A stretch of 64,000 nt of DNA from Flavobacterium lacustre (GTDB lineage: Bacteria; Bacteroidota; Bacteroidia; Flavobacteriales; Flavobacteriaceae), in the NCBI RefSeq assembly GCF_027474525.2, contig NZ_CP114882.2:2604001-2668000 (forward strand). The letters are read 5' to 3'. How positions within the stretch are numbered: position 1 is the stretch's first letter; each line of letters opens with the position of its first letter. Shown here piece by piece: positions 1 through 9,243 of the stretch. Both the position numbers and the translations under genes were made by a program. The notes under the pieces were generated by a model. That model had not been told where the DNA came from and searched no databases. It saw only the letters and a list, made by a program, of their open reading frames with translations.

Positions 1-94
1 TAGCTGTTGTCATTCTTTTTTATTTTAAATGATGAAATCTAAATTTTGAATTCTTTCACCATTTAAAATTCATCATTTATTATTTATAATTATT

Positions 95-841
95 TTATGT
101 TAGCATTCCTCCGCAAACATTAAGGACTTGTCCGGTAACAAAAGCACTCATATCGGAAGCGAAGAAAAGACAAGCATTAGCTACATCTTCAGTAGTTCCG
201 CCACGTTTCAACGGAATTCCGTCTCTCCATCCTTTTACTACATCTTCGTTTAATTTTGCAGTCATTTCAGTTTCAATAAATCCTGGAGCAATGACGTTGC
301 AACGAATATTGCGAGATCCTAATTCAAGTGCTACCGATTTTGAAAAACCGATAACTCCGGCTTTAGAAGCAGCATAATTTGTTTGACCAGCATTTCCCTT
401 CACTCCTACTACGGAACTCATATTGATGATCGAACCAGAGCGTTGTTTCAAAAATGTTTTCTGGATTGCTTTAGTCATATTGAAAACTGATTTTAAATTT
501 ACATCAATAACTTGATCAAAATCAGCTTCGGACATGCGCATTAATAAATTATCTTTTGTAATTCCGGCATTGTTGATTAAAATATCTACAGAACCAAATT
601 CGGCTAAAACCGCATCAACAAAAGTTTGTGCTTCATTAAAATCAGCTGCGTTTGATTGGTATCCTTTTGCTTTAATACCAAGAGCATTAAGTTCTTTTTC
701 TAAAGCTAAAGCTGATTCTACAGATGAGCTATAAGTAAAAGCAATATTTGCTCCGTGTTTTGCAAAAACTTCTGCAACTCCTTTTCCAATTCCGCGGCTT
801 GCGCCTGTTATAATGGCTACCTTTCCTTCGAGTAATTTCAT
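95..841 (-). CDS. fabG: 3-oxoacyl-[acyl-carrier-protein] reductase
   Basis: Cytosolic short-chain dehydrogenase that reduces 3-oxoacyl-ACP to 3-hydroxyacyl-ACP with NADPH in fatty acid elongation. The 248-residue length is normal for FabG. Visible motifs are the TGASRGIG nucleotide-binding loop at residues 12-19, NNAG at 90-93, and a Ser-Tyr-Lys catalytic set around S142, Y156 and K160. The start Met directly precedes the Rossmann fold, and a TATATTTG promoter element lies 33 bases upstream. It is transcribed alone. Other SDR enzymes share these motifs, but the overall sequence is typical FabG. Confidence 0.93.
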   Translation of the reverse strand: MKLLEGKVAIITGASRGIGKGVAEVFAKHGANIAFTYSSSVESALALEKELNALGIKAKGYQSNAADFNEAQTFVDAVLAEFGSVDILINNAGITKDNLLMRMSEADFDQVIDVNLKSVFNMTKAIQKTFLKQRSGSIINMSSVVGVKGNAGQTNYAASKAGVIGFSKSVALELGSRNIRCNVIAPGFIETEMTAKLNEDVVKGWRDGIPLKRGGTTEDVANACLFFASDMSAFVTGQVLNVCGGMLT

Positions 842-874
842 ATTATGGTATAAGTTTATTTATTATCTAATATA

Positions 875-882
875 CAAATATA
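875..882 (-). promoter_or_regulatory. fabG: -7 promoter element for fabG
   Basis: Read on the minus strand, TATATTTG matches the Bacteroidota -7 consensus TAnnTTTG. It ends 33 bases before the fabG ATG. The -33 region has only a TTTC-like match. Confidence 0.55.
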
Positions 883-964
883 GATTATTTGCACGTTTTA
901 TGAAATTTGTAGTCTAAAAAAGTGATTTGAAATTACTGCTTTTTTAGAATACGGTTTAAAAGTA

Positions 965-1012
965 AAAAATAAGGCTTCCAATCCTACTACTTAGGAATGA
1001 AAGCCTTATTTT
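965..1012 (-). terminator. Terminator after the GIY-YIG-like gene
   Basis: The arms AAATAAGGCTT (967-977) and AAGCCTTATTT (1001-1011) pair, with extra inner CCTA/TAGG pairing. In the minus direction the stem is followed by a T-rich run. It lies 27 bases past the stop of the 142-aa gene. Confidence 0.75.
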
Positions 1013-1038
1013 ATATAATTTAGTAAATGTATTTTTAT

Positions 1039-1467
1039 TTAAAAAGCAACATTCCATCTTGGTAATCTTGCATTTTCATCCAAGAAATTTTGTAAAACTT
1101 GTCCTTCTATGAAAGTTGGAATTACTTTTGTTTTCTCGTTGAAAGTTTCATACCATGTAACTTCTAATCTTTCAATGTTTTCTAATTTCATTTGTGCCGG
1201 CCAAGAATATTTTCTTCCTGTTTTTGCAAATTGATGACCGTTTACAATTTTATCATGTAATCCGCCATTTTTGCTTTTTAAAGTTCCATCATTTTGGATT
1301 GTTCCAGTTGAACCAACCATAATTAATTCTTTGGTTTCACCTTCTACAGCATAAACTAAGAATATTCCGCTTCCTGATTCGGATGCGTTACATACTTCTT
1401 CTAAACTATTTTCTGTAGTGAAAGTAAAACTATTGGTTACTTTAAATTTTTTTAACTCTTTGTACAT
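1039..1467 (-). CDS. Small GIY-YIG-nuclease-like protein
   Basis: 142-residue soluble protein of no assigned function. The layout resembles a divergent GIY-YIG domain: GIF at residues 34-36, then MVGSTG at 50-55 (in the place of the YVGST motif), and near the C-terminus a Glu (E121) followed 18 residues later by an Asn (N139 in PRWN), the usual order of the late GIY-YIG motifs. The second Tyr of GIY-YIG and the catalytic Arg are not obvious, so it may be inactive or only fold-related. It sits between sucD and fabG with its own terminator. The gene call is firm; the family is an inference from spaced motifs. Confidence 0.65.
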   Translation of the reverse strand: MYKELKKFKVTNSFTFTTENSLEEVCNASESGSGIFLVYAVEGETKELIMVGSTGTIQNDGTLKSKNGGLHDKIVNGHQFAKTGRKYSWPAQMKLENIERLEVTWYETFNEKTKVIPTFIEGQVLQNFLDENARLPRWNVAF

Positions 1468-1498
1468 CTTTCTTTTCTATTATATTTATTAAATAAAA

Positions 1499-1521
1499 TA
1501 CCCCACGAAAACCGTGAGGTA
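1499..1521 (-). terminator. Terminator after sucD
   Basis: TACCCCACG (1499-1507) pairs with CGTGAGGTA (1513-1521), with one G-U pair, around a 5-base loop. In the minus direction it is followed by TTTTATTT. It begins 26 bases after the sucD stop. Confidence 0.85.
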
Positions 1522-1547
1522 CTTATATTTCTATAGTCTGTTTAGGA

Positions 1548-2420
1548 TTAACCTAAAACTTCTTTTACTTTTTTTCCAATTTCAGCAGGAGAATCCACTA
1601 CGTGAATACCATTCTCTCTCATGATTTGTTTTTTTGCTTCAGCAGTATCATCAGAACCTCCAACGATTGCACCTGCGTGACCCATTGTTCTTCCAGCCGG
1701 AGCAGTTACTCCTGCAATAAAACCAACAACTGGTTTACGGTTACCATCAGCTTTAATCCATTTAGCAGCATCAGCTTCTAATTGTCCACCAATTTCACCT
1801 ATCATAACGATACATTCTGTTTCAGGATCGTTCATCAATAATTCAACGGCTTCTTTAGTAGTTGTTCCAATGATTGGGTCTCCACCAATACCAATTGCAG
1901 TTGTAATACCTAATCCTTGTTTTACTACTTGATCAGCTGCTTCGTAAGTTAAAGTTCCAGATTTTGAAACAATACCAACAGTTCCTTTTTTGAAAACAAA
2001 ACCAGGCATAATACCTACTTTTGCTTCTCCCGGAGTAATTACACCTGGACAGTTAGGACCAATTAATCTTGCGTTTCTTTCTTTTACGTAGCTGTTGGCT
2101 TTAATCATATCTGCTACAGGAATTCCTTCTGTAATAGCTATAATCACTTTAATTCCAGCATCTGCAGCTTCCATAATTGCATCAGCAGCAAAAGCTGGTG
2201 GTACAAAAATAATAGTTGTATCAGCACCTGCTTGCTCAACAGCATCTTTTACAGTATTAAAAACGGGTCTGTCTAAATGTGTAGTTCCCCCTTTTCCAGG
2301 AGTTACACCACCAACAACGTTTGTACCGTATTCGATCATCTGTGAAGCATGGAACGTTCCTTCGCTTCCTGTAAATCCTTGAACAATTATTTTGGAATCT
2401 TTATTAACTAAAACACTCAT
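1548..2420 (-). CDS. sucD: Succinyl-CoA synthetase (ADP-forming), alpha subunit
   Basis: Alpha subunit of the TCA-cycle enzyme that interconverts succinyl-CoA and succinate with nucleotide phosphorylation. The 290 residues match the family. The N-terminal CoA-binding motif [10 protein letters not shown] is at residues 15-24, and the phosphorylated active-site His is in GHAGAIVGG (H248). The partner beta subunit sucC is not adjacent; neighbours are an NTF2-like gene and a small nuclease-like gene. It has its own promoter element and terminator, so it is probably a single-gene unit. Confidence 0.95.
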   Translation of the reverse strand: MSVLVNKDSKIIVQGFTGSEGTFHASQMIEYGTNVVGGVTPGKGGTTHLDRPVFNTVKDAVEQAGADTTIIFVPPAFAADAIMEAADAGIKVIIAITEGIPVADMIKANSYVKERNARLIGPNCPGVITPGEAKVGIMPGFVFKKGTVGIVSKSGTLTYEAADQVVKQGLGITTAIGIGGDPIIGTTTKEAVELLMNDPETECIVMIGEIGGQLEADAAKWIKADGNRKPVVGFIAGVTAPAGRTMGHAGAIVGGSDDTAEAKKQIMRENGIHVVDSPAEIGKKVKEVLG

Positions 2421-2455
2421 GATATATTTTTTATGTTGTTTTTAAATTTGTGTTG

Positions 2456-2463
2456 CAAAAGTA
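2456..2463 (-). promoter_or_regulatory. sucD: -7 promoter element for sucD
   Basis: TACTTTTG on the minus strand fits TAnnTTTG and lies 35 bases upstream of the sucD ATG. No clear -33 TTTG is seen. Confidence 0.5.
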
Positions 2464-2514
2464 TAAAATAGTAAGCAGTAATTCGTATTCAGTTTTCAGT
2501 TTTTTGAAACTAAA

Positions 2515-2877
2515 TTAAGATATTTGGCTCATTTGGTACCCTTTAAATAATTTATTGTCTTTTATTTGCCAAATTACTATAAAATGAGCCAATAACATTT
2601 CTTCTCTTGGATTCTCAATTGTCTTTACAAAATGAGAATATCGAAGGGAAACCAAATCATTTTCAGCGATAATATGACTAATTCTGACTTTAGAACGAAC
2701 ATAAGCTTTGCTCAATTCCTGTGATAAATTTAAAATAGAATCATAATTCATCTGAATAAAACCTTTACTGCTGTTCCAATCCAAAATGATTTCGGGATGC
2801 AAATATTCTTGCATTACGTCTCGGTCGATTAGCGCATCCGATTTGTAGAATTTTTGAACAATTTCTTTAGGAGACAT
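2515..2877 (-). CDS. NTF2-like (SnoaL-type) protein
   Basis: 120-residue soluble protein with the pattern of a small NTF2/SnoaL-like alpha+beta barrel: an N-terminal helix beginning [10 protein letters not shown], an HPE..LDW segment near residues 27-34, and alternating strands ending in a short [10 protein letters not shown] tail. These folds bind small ligands or act as simple enzymes, and the sequence does not say which. Its ATG lies inside the 3' end of the upstream LpxD-like gene (11-base overlap), so the two are translationally coupled and possibly functionally linked. Confidence 0.7.
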   Translation of the reverse strand: MSPKEIVQKFYKSDALIDRDVMQEYLHPEIILDWNSSKGFIQMNYDSILNLSQELSKAYVRSKVRISHIIAENDLVSLRYSHFVKTIENPREEMLLAHFIVIWQIKDNKLFKGYQMSQIS

Positions 2878-3808
2878 ATTCTTTCAATTTAGTTAGAATT
2901 TCAGGTATCTTTTTGATATTTGCCAACTGCTTTAATTTTTCTCTCGATTCTTCAATTGGGGTTCCAAAATAGGATTTCCCACCTTCTACAGATTTTGTTA
3001 CTCCTGTTTGTCCCAAAATGACTGCTTTCGCTCCTATGGTGATACCACTTGTAGTGCCTACTTGTCCCCAAATCGTAACTTCATCTTCTATAATTACACA
3101 ACCTGCTATGCCGGTTTGTGAGGCAATCAAACATTTTTTTCCAATAACAGTATCGTGACCAACATGCACTTGATTGTCAATTTTTGTTCCCTCTCCAATG
3201 GTTGTGTCGCCGGTAACTCCTTTGTCAATAGTACAAAGCGCACCAATGCCAACATTATTTTCGATAACAACTCTTCCGCCAGAAATCAATTGGTCATATC
3301 CTTCAGGGCGTTTTTTATAATAAAATGCATCAGCTCCAAGAACTGTTCCTGCATGAATGATTACGTTATCGCCAATTACGGTATAATCATAAATAGCTAC
3401 ATTAGAATGAATTAAACAATTTTTTCCAATTGAAACATGATTTCCCACAAATGTATTGGGTTGTATTACAGTTCCTTCTCCTATTTTAGCTGAAGTTGAA
3501 ACAGATACATTTGAAAATTGAAAAGGTTTGAAATGATTCGTTAACGTATTAAAATCCCGAAAAGGATCATCAGAAATTAAGAGTGCTTTTCCCTCAGGAC
3601 AATCTACTTTTTTGTTGATTAAAACAATTGATGCAGCAGATTGTAAAGCTTTATCATAATATTTTGGGTGGTCCACAAATACAATATCACCTTCCGTTAC
3701 AACATGAATTTCATTCATTCCGAAAACTTCGAAATTTTTATCGCCTACAAATTCACAATTAAGCAAATTTGCAATTTCTTCTAAAGAGTAAACCTTTGGG
3801 AATTTCAT
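2867..3808 (-). CDS. LpxD-like acyltransferase paralog
   Basis: 313-residue left-handed beta-helix acyltransferase of the LpxD family (UDP-3-O-acylglucosamine N-acyltransferase). It has the Mur-ligase-like N-terminal domain (about 1-100), hexapeptide repeats (about 105-280) and a short helical tail. The catalytic His is kept (H218), but its context is VGHDTVIG rather than the IAHNVEIG of the canonical copy at 6785-7828, and the protein is 34 residues shorter. It may N-acylate a different sugar nucleotide or use a different acyl chain. It lies between efp and an overlapping NTF2-like gene, separated from efp by a strong terminator. Confidence 0.82.
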   Translation of the reverse strand: MKFPKVYSLEEIANLLNCEFVGDKNFEVFGMNEIHVVTEGDIVFVDHPKYYDKALQSAASIVLINKKVDCPEGKALLISDDPFRDFNTLTNHFKPFQFSNVSVSTSAKIGEGTVIQPNTFVGNHVSIGKNCLIHSNVAIYDYTVIGDNVIIHAGTVLGADAFYYKKRPEGYDQLISGGRVVIENNVGIGALCTIDKGVTGDTTIGEGTKIDNQVHVGHDTVIGKKCLIASQTGIAGCVIIEDEVTIWGQVGTTSGITIGAKAVILGQTGVTKSVEGGKSYFGTPIEESREKLKQLANIKKIPEILTKLKEYVS

Positions 3809-3833
3809 ATATTAATAAGAAAATGTTATAATT

Positions 3834-3869
3834 AAAAAATGTGATAATCATAGAATTATCACATTTTTT
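3834..3869 (-). terminator. Terminator after efp
   Basis: Perfect 15-bp stem: AAAAAATGTGATAAT (3834-3848) with ATTATCACATTTTTT (3855-3869) and a 6-base loop. It ends in a T run on either strand and starts 14 bases after the efp stop. Confidence 0.9.
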
Positions 3870-3883
3870 GATCGAATAGTTTA

Positions 3884-4450
3884 CTACTCTTTTACGCGTT
3901 CCATATAAGAACCTGTTGTTGTATCTATTTTAATTTTGTCACCTTCATTGATAAATAAAGGAACATTTACAGTTGCTCCAGTCTCAACAGTTGCTGATTT
4001 TGTAGCATTTGTAGCAGTATTTCCTTTTACTCCTGGTTCAGCATATGTTACCTCTAATACTACAGAAGCAGGCATATCTACTGAAAGCGGCAAGTCAGTT
4101 TCTGTATTAATACTAATCATTACATTTTCACCTTCTTTTAATAAATCCGGAGAATCCAAAACGTTTTTGTTCAATGAAATTTGTTCGAAAGATTCTACAT
4201 TCATAAAATGAAATAAATCACCTTCAGGATATAAGAATTGAAATTTATGGTTTTCTACTCTAACTTCGTCTATTTTATGTCCTGCAGAAAAAGTGTTATC
4301 CAACACTTTTCCATTGGTTAAACTTCTTAATTTGGTACGAACAAAAGCAGGACCTTTTCCTGGTTTTACGTGAAGAAATTCGATGATTTTATATATATCA
4401 TTGTTGTATTTGATACACAATCCGTTTTTAATATCTGATGTAGATGCCAT
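3884..4450 (-). CDS. efp: Elongation factor P
   Basis: 188-residue translation factor that enters the ribosomal E site and relieves stalling at polyproline stretches. The N-terminal KOW-like domain carries the PGKG loop (residues 30-33), with K32 at the tip that other bacteria modify. The two OB domains follow, ending in GSYMERVKE. No modification enzyme is in this window. It is the last gene of the minus-strand run that starts at lpxD and is followed by a strong terminator, so it may be co-transcribed with the lipid A genes. Confidence 0.95.
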   Translation of the reverse strand: MASTSDIKNGLCIKYNNDIYKIIEFLHVKPGKGPAFVRTKLRSLTNGKVLDNTFSAGHKIDEVRVENHKFQFLYPEGDLFHFMNVESFEQISLNKNVLDSPDLLKEGENVMISINTETDLPLSVDMPASVVLEVTYAEPGVKGNTATNATKSATVETGATVNVPLFINEGDKIKIDTTTGSYMERVKE

Positions 4451-4508
4451 TTTTGTATTTATTTGTTGATTCGTTATTTGTTGGTTTCTAAGTGTTTAGT
4501 TTATTTAG

Positions 4509-4538
4509 ATTATTCGTTTAAACAAATTAACGAATAAT
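4509..4538. repeat. AT-rich inverted repeat between lpxA and efp
   Basis: ATTATTCGTT (4509-4518) and AACGAATAAT (4529-4538) form a perfect 10-bp stem. The T run lies on the plus-strand side only, so it is not a classic terminator for the minus-strand genes. It may be an mRNA processing or stability hairpin. Confidence 0.5.
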
Positions 4539-4547
4539 TTTTTTAAA

Positions 4548-5333
4548 CTAATAATTTCCGGTGTATCCTTTCATCACCCCTCTTGACGAATTTCGGATAA
4601 AATCTATAATTTCGTCTCGTTCCGGAGTTGCTTCCATTTCTCCTTCAATAATACCAAGAGCTTGAGTTACATTGTAATTTTTTTGGTAAAGAATTCGATA
4701 TATTTCTTGGATCTCTTTTATTTTTTCGGATGTAAAGCCACGTCTTCTTAACCCTACAGAATTAATTCCTACATATGACAAAGGTTCTTTTGCTGCTTTT
4801 GTATACGGAGGAACGTCTTTTCTTAATAAAGAACCACCCGAAATCATAGCATGATCACCAACACTTATAAATTGATGAACAGCTGACAATCCGCCAATAA
4901 CAGCATAATCTCCAATGGTTACGTGCCCACCTAAAAGCACACCATTTACAATTATTGCATTATTGCCTATATGGCAATCGTGAGCAATATGAGCCGCCGC
5001 CATAATTAAGCAGTTATTACCAACAACTGTTTGACCAGAAGCAATTGTTCCTCTATTGATTGTTACACATTCCCTAATGGTACAATTATCACCAATGATA
5101 GCTAAAGAATCTTCTCCGCCAAACTTCAAATCCTGTGGAACTGCTGAAATAACTGCTCCAGGAAAAATATTGCAATTTTTTCCAATTCTTGCGCCTTCCA
5201 TGATGGTTACATTAGAACCTATCCAAGTTCCATCACCTATAACTACATTGTTATGAATGGTTGTAAAAGGTTCAATGACAACGTTTTTGGCGATTTTTGC
5301 GCCTGGATGAACATATGCTAACGGTTGATTCAT
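4548..5333 (-). CDS. lpxA: UDP-N-acetylglucosamine O-acyltransferase
   Basis: First enzyme of lipid A synthesis: transfers a 3-hydroxyacyl chain from ACP to the 3-OH of UDP-GlcNAc in the cytosol. The 261 residues match the family: a left-handed beta helix of hexapeptide repeats (about 1-190) with the catalytic His in HIAHDC (H118 by alignment with the E. coli enzyme), then a helical C-terminal domain. It lies downstream of lpxC/fabZ on the same strand, with a 16-bp perfect inverted repeat in the 70-base gap. Confidence 0.95.
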   Translation of the reverse strand: MNQPLAYVHPGAKIAKNVVIEPFTTIHNNVVIGDGTWIGSNVTIMEGARIGKNCNIFPGAVISAVPQDLKFGGEDSLAIIGDNCTIRECVTINRGTIASGQTVVGNNCLIMAAAHIAHDCHIGNNAIIVNGVLLGGHVTIGDYAVIGGLSAVHQFISVGDHAMISGGSLLRKDVPPYTKAAKEPLSYVGINSVGLRRRGFTSEKIKEIQEIYRILYQKNYNVTQALGIIEGEMEATPERDEIIDFIRNSSRGVMKGYTGNY

Positions 5334-5356
5334 ATTCTTTATTTAATCGTTTAACT

Positions 5357-5396
5357 GTTTAAAGGATTAATCAAATGAACGATTAATCCTTTAAAC
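5357..5396. repeat. Perfect 16-bp inverted repeat between lpxC/fabZ and lpxA
   Basis: GTTTAAAGGATTAATC (5357-5372) is mirrored exactly by GATTAATCCTTTAAAC (5381-5396) around an 8-base loop. No T run follows in the direction of transcription, so it may act as an internal RNA processing or attenuation hairpin rather than a terminator. Confidence 0.7.
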
Positions 5397-5403
5397 AAAA
5401 AAA

Positions 5404-6792
5404 TTACTGTTTTCTTGCAATTTGAGCCATTAATTCAGCTTCAGCCACCAGCTTTCCATTGGCATACGCATTAGCTTGCATGTGACAAATTCCTCTTCGT
5501 ATCGGAGTAATCAAATCACATTTGAATATTAAAGTATCTCCGGGAAGTACTTTATGTTTGAATTTTACTTTGTCTATTTTCATGAAAAAAGTCAAATAGT
5601 TTTCGGGATCCGGCACGGTGCTCAATACTAAAATCCCGCCGGTTTGTGCCATAGCTTCAACAATCAAAACACCTGGCATAACTGGAGCTTCCGGAAAGTG
5701 ACCTACAAAGAAATTTTCATTCATGGTCACATTTTTCATTCCTACCACATGACTGTCTGACATTTCTATGATTCTGTCAATCAACAAAAATGGAGGTCTG
5801 TGCGGAAGTACTGCCATGATTTTATGAATATCCATCAAAGGCTCTTGATTTAAATCATAAACAGGAACAAAATTGCGTTGCTCAATTTTAATGATTTTAG
5901 ACATTTTTTTAGCAAATTGAGTATTTACAAAATGTCCGGGCTTATTGGCTATAATTTTTCCTTGAATTCGGGTTCCAATTAAGGATAAATCCCCTACTAC
6001 ATCTAATAATTTATGTCTCGCAGCTTCATTTGGATAATGCAATGTAAGATTATCCAAAATTCCGTTTGGTTTTACAGTAAGTTCTTCTTTACCAAAGGCT
6101 TTTTTCAAATTTTCCATTGTAGATGCAGATATTTCTTTATCAACATAAACGATGGCATTATTTAAATCGCCTCCTTTTATTAAACCATTTTCTAATAATG
6201 ATTCTAATTCATGCAAAAAGCTAAAAGTTCTTGATTCAGATATTTCAGATTTAAAATCAGAAATACTTTTCATTGTAGCATTTTGAGTTCCTAAAATTTT
6301 AGTTCCAAAATCAACCATTGCAGTAACACAATACTGATCGCTTGGCATTACTAATATTTCGCTTCCCGTAGCTTCGTCTGTAAAAGAAATAACTTCTTTA
6401 ACCACATAAACATTACGTTTAGCTTCTTGTTCTACAATTCCGGCTTTTTCTACCGCTTCAACAAAATATTTAGATGAACCATCCATTATTGGAAGTTCTG
6501 AAGCATTCAATTCTATAATAACATTGTCTAAATCACAACCTACTAATGCTGCTAAAACATGTTCTGGAGTTTGGATTTTCACGCCAAGTTTTTCCAGATT
6601 AGTTCCTCTTTGTGTATTTACCACATAATTAGCATCGGCTTCTATGATAGGTTGCCCTTCCAGATCTACACGAACAAAAGTAAAGCCATTATTGACTGGC
6701 GCAGGTTTAAAAGTCATTTTAACTTCTTTTCCTGTGTGTAATCCAACTCCTGTTAGCGAGATTTCTGTTTTGATGGTCTTCTGTTTAACCAT
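5404..6792 (-). CDS. lpxC/fabZ: Bifunctional LpxC deacetylase / FabZ dehydratase
   Basis: Natural fusion typical of Bacteroidota. The N-terminal half (about 1-305) is LpxC, the zinc UDP-3-O-acyl-GlcNAc deacetylase and committed step of lipid A synthesis: zinc ligands H78 (in PEHVLAAL), H260 and D264 (in HKLLD), plus H287 in PGHFVN. The C-terminal part (about 315-462) is FabZ, the 3-hydroxyacyl-ACP dehydratase: [12 protein letters not shown] at 329-340, catalytic H365 in GHFPEAP and E379 in VEAMAQ. Total length is 462. It overlaps lpxD by 8 bases, so the two are translationally coupled. The fusion links the supply of unsaturated acyl-ACP and lipid A flux. Confidence 0.96.
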   Translation of the reverse strand: MVKQKTIKTEISLTGVGLHTGKEVKMTFKPAPVNNGFTFVRVDLEGQPIIEADANYVVNTQRGTNLEKLGVKIQTPEHVLAALVGCDLDNVIIELNASELPIMDGSSKYFVEAVEKAGIVEQEAKRNVYVVKEVISFTDEATGSEILVMPSDQYCVTAMVDFGTKILGTQNATMKSISDFKSEISESRTFSFLHELESLLENGLIKGGDLNNAIVYVDKEISASTMENLKKAFGKEELTVKPNGILDNLTLHYPNEAARHKLLDVVGDLSLIGTRIQGKIIANKPGHFVNTQFAKKMSKIIKIEQRNFVPVYDLNQEPLMDIHKIMAVLPHRPPFLLIDRIIEMSDSHVVGMKNVTMNENFFVGHFPEAPVMPGVLIVEAMAQTGGILVLSTVPDPENYLTFFMKIDKVKFKHKVLPGDTLIFKCDLITPIRRGICHMQANAYANGKLVAEAELMAQIARKQ

Positions 6793-7828
6793 TGTTTCTA
6801 TTTTTTTGGTTTAATATTTCTTTTTTTAATTCTTCTATTTCTGCAACTATCTTTGGTAGATTTTTGAAATGCACGTAGGATTTGCTAAAATCATTGTATC
6901 CAAATGTTGGACTTCCCTGCAAAATTTCATCGTCTTTTATATTTCTTCCCACGCCTGATTGCGCTTGAATACGAACATTATCGCCAATTGTCAAATGGCC
7001 TGAAATACCTACTTGACCGCCAATCATCCCGTTTTTTCCAATTTTGGTCGAACCTGCTACTCCGGTTTGCGCCGCAATTACGGTGTTTTCGCCAATCTCA
7101 ACATTATGGGCAATCTGAATTTGATTGTCCAGCTTTACTCCTTTTCGGATAATAGTTGATCCCATTGTGGCTCTGTCAATCGTGGTGCATGAACCAATAT
7201 CGACATTGTCTTCTATAATCACATTTCCAATTTGCGGAATTTTGGTATAGGTTCCGTCCGGATTTGGCGCAAAGCCAAAACCATCTGCCCCAATTATTGC
7301 TCCGGAGTGAATCGTACAATTATTACCAATAATGGTTTCTGAATAAATTTTTGCACCGGCAAAAATAATCACATTATCTCCTAAAACAACATTATCTCCT
7401 AAAAAACAATTGGGATAAATTTTCACATTGTTTCCTAATACCACATTTTGGCCAATATAACTGAAACTGCCCAAATATAAATTCGTTCCATATTTAGCGG
7501 TTTCCGCGATAAAGGAAGGTTGTTCAATCCCACTTTTGTTCAATTTTACTTCGTTGTAAAACTCTAATAATTTCGAAAAAGACGCATAAGCATCTTCTAC
7601 TTTTATCAATGTGGTGGTCAGCGGTGCATCTGGAACAAAAGTATTGTTGACAATTGTAACGGATGCTTTGGTAGTATATATATAATTAAGGTATTTAGGA
7701 TTGGCCAAAAAAGTGAGCGATCCTTCATATCCTTCTTCGATTTTAGACAACTGAGAAACTTCGGCATTGGGATTACCAACGACTTCTCCCTCTAAAATTC
7801 CCGCTATTTGTTCTGCTGTAAATTTCAT
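6785..7828 (-). CDS. lpxD: UDP-3-O-acylglucosamine N-acyltransferase
   Basis: Third lipid A step: N-acylation of UDP-3-O-acylglucosamine from 3-hydroxyacyl-ACP. 347 residues, with an N-terminal uridine-binding domain (1-105), a hexapeptide beta helix (about 110-315) and a helical end. Catalytic H241 sits in [11 protein letters not shown], the canonical motif. It is the first gene of the lpxD-lpxC/fabZ-lpxA-efp run. A TATTTTTG element ends only 5 bases before its ATG, so its mRNA may be leaderless. Confidence 0.96.
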   Translation of the reverse strand: MKFTAEQIAGILEGEVVGNPNAEVSQLSKIEEGYEGSLTFLANPKYLNYIYTTKASVTIVNNTFVPDAPLTTTLIKVEDAYASFSKLLEFYNEVKLNKSGIEQPSFIAETAKYGTNLYLGSFSYIGQNVVLGNNVKIYPNCFLGDNVVLGDNVIIFAGAKIYSETIIGNNCTIHSGAIIGADGFGFAPNPDGTYTKIPQIGNVIIEDNVDIGSCTTIDRATMGSTIIRKGVKLDNQIQIAHNVEIGENTVIAAQTGVAGSTKIGKNGMIGGQVGISGHLTIGDNVRIQAQSGVGRNIKDDEILQGSPTFGYNDFSKSYVHFKNLPKIVAEIEELKKEILNQKNRNNG

Positions 7829-7833
7829 TCCGA

Positions 7834-7841
7834 CAAAAATA
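7834..7841 (-). promoter_or_regulatory. lpxD: -7 promoter element of the lpx operon
   Basis: TATTTTTG on the minus strand matches TAnnTTTG and ends 5 bases before the lpxD start codon, which puts the transcript start at or next to the ATG. Confidence 0.55.
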
Positions 7842-7867
7842 TAAAAAATAGATTTTAAATAGTATTA

Positions 7868-9097
7868 TTATAACAGTTGTTTTGGGAAACAGATGTAATA
7901 TTTAGTGACCAATTTTGATAACGATTTCAAATTCAATTGGTCTGATGCTTCCACAACATCTTCAATGGTCTTGTCTTTTTTCAAAATTCGTATCGGCTCT
8001 GCTTCTTTGCTATAGGCCTGATTTTTTATTTTTCCTCTAAAAATAAAGTAATTCGTTTCGACTAGCGTGATGTTGTTTTCGGCAGCAAAACGCTCTTTTA
8101 GAGGCAGCAACTCTTCTAAAGCTACTTTTTCGCTGGTTAATTTTATTTTTAATAAATCTCGATTTACAATCATTTTGCTCAAAGATGACAAAATGAAATC
8201 GTCTTGTTTTTGCCAAGCTTTCAATGCGCTGATAATGTCAAAATCGTCTAATTGTGAAAATAAATCTAAGGTTTCAGCATCAAAATCATCAGCTGTAATT
8301 TTGTTTTGCAAAAAGAATTGCAGCGGTTCGCTACAAGGTAAATGTATTCCTTTCAGGGTCAATTCTTTGGCGCGTTTTAAGACTTTCGTCAAAATTAACT
8401 CTGCCACTAAACTCGTTTTGTGCAAATAAGCCTGCCAGTACATCAAGCGTCTGGAGAGCAGAAATTTCTCTACCGAATAAATCCCTTTTTCTTCGATGAC
8501 CAAAACATCATCGACTACATTCATCATTTGGATTAACCGTTCTGAATTGACATTTCCTTCTGCCACACCCGAATAAAAACTGTCGCGTTTCAAGTAATCC
8601 ATTCGGTCCATATCCAGTTGACTGGAAATCAATTGCAACATGAATTTTCGATCATATTCCCCTTTAAAAACCTGAATTGCCAAGCTTAATTGTCCTTTGA
8701 ATTCCACATTCAATTGGTGCATAAATAATAACGAAATGGCTTCATGATGTACATCTTCAACAATACTTTTTTCCATAGCATGCGAAAACGGACCGTGACC
8801 AATATCGTGTAATAAAATGGCAATATATAACGCATTTTCTTCCTCTGCCGAAATAGAAACCCCTTTAAAACGAAGTACATCTACGGCTTTTTGCATTAAA
8901 TGCATGCAACCTAAAGCGTGATGAAAACGGGTATGATTCGCTCCGGGATAAACCAAGTAAGACAATCCCATTTGGGAAATACGGCGCAAGCGTTGAAAGT
9001 AAGGATGCTGAACTAAATCGTAAATGAAGGCGTTGGGGATGGTAATAAACCCATAAATGGGATCATTGAATATTTTAAGCTTATTAATTTGACTCAC
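7868..9097 (-). CDS. HD-domain phosphohydrolase (SAMHD1/dGTPase-like)
   Basis: 409-residue cytosolic HD-superfamily metal hydrolase. The metal-site residues are visible: TRFHH at 57-60, HDIGHGPFSH beginning at H97-D98, and LDMDRMDYLKRDS from residue 161, the arrangement seen in dGTP triphosphohydrolase and SAMHD1-like enzymes. Substrate is not fixed by the sequence; nucleotide triphosphates are likely. It lies immediately upstream of lpxD, with a 39-base gap. A TATATTTG element is 19 bases upstream of its ATG. Confidence 0.88.
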   Translation of the reverse strand: MSQINKLKIFNDPIYGFITIPNAFIYDLVQHPYFQRLRRISQMGLSYLVYPGANHTRFHHALGCMHLMQKAVDVLRFKGVSISAEEENALYIAILLHDIGHGPFSHAMEKSIVEDVHHEAISLLFMHQLNVEFKGQLSLAIQVFKGEYDRKFMLQLISSQLDMDRMDYLKRDSFYSGVAEGNVNSERLIQMMNVVDDVLVIEEKGIYSVEKFLLSRRLMYWQAYLHKTSLVAELILTKVLKRAKELTLKGIHLPCSEPLQFFLQNKITADDFDAETLDLFSQLDDFDIISALKAWQKQDDFILSSLSKMIVNRDLLKIKLTSEKVALEELLPLKERFAAENNITLVETNYFIFRGKIKNQAYSKEAEPIRILKKDKTIEDVVEASDQLNLKSLSKLVTKYYICFPKQLL

Positions 9098-9116
9098 AAT
9101 GGAATTTTTTGGTCAA

Positions 9117-9124
9117 CAAATATA
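9117..9124 (-). promoter_or_regulatory. -7 promoter element for the HD-domain gene
   Basis: TATATTTG on the minus strand, 19 bases upstream of the ATG at 9097; good TAnnTTTG match. Confidence 0.6.
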
Positions 9125-9209
9125 AGAAAATTAGACGTTAAAAACGGAAACGTTTAAGAGTTGAATTGGCAATCTGATAAAAAAGAAATTTCAATGGATA
9201 TGGAACAAA

Positions 9210-9238
9210 AAAAAGGAGCGTTTTCAGCGCTCCTTTTT
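9210..9238 (-). terminator. Terminator after the DUF1080 gene
   Basis: AAAAAGGAGCG (9210-9220) pairs with CGCTCCTTTTT (9228-9238) around a 7-base loop. T runs flank it on both strands. It starts 6 bases after the stop of the DUF1080 gene. Confidence 0.9.
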
Positions 9239-9243
9239 AGTAT

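Noticed and set aside
1..94. Possible gene start or RNA at the window edge
   Set aside because: 94 AT-rich bases with no frame or structure I could support.
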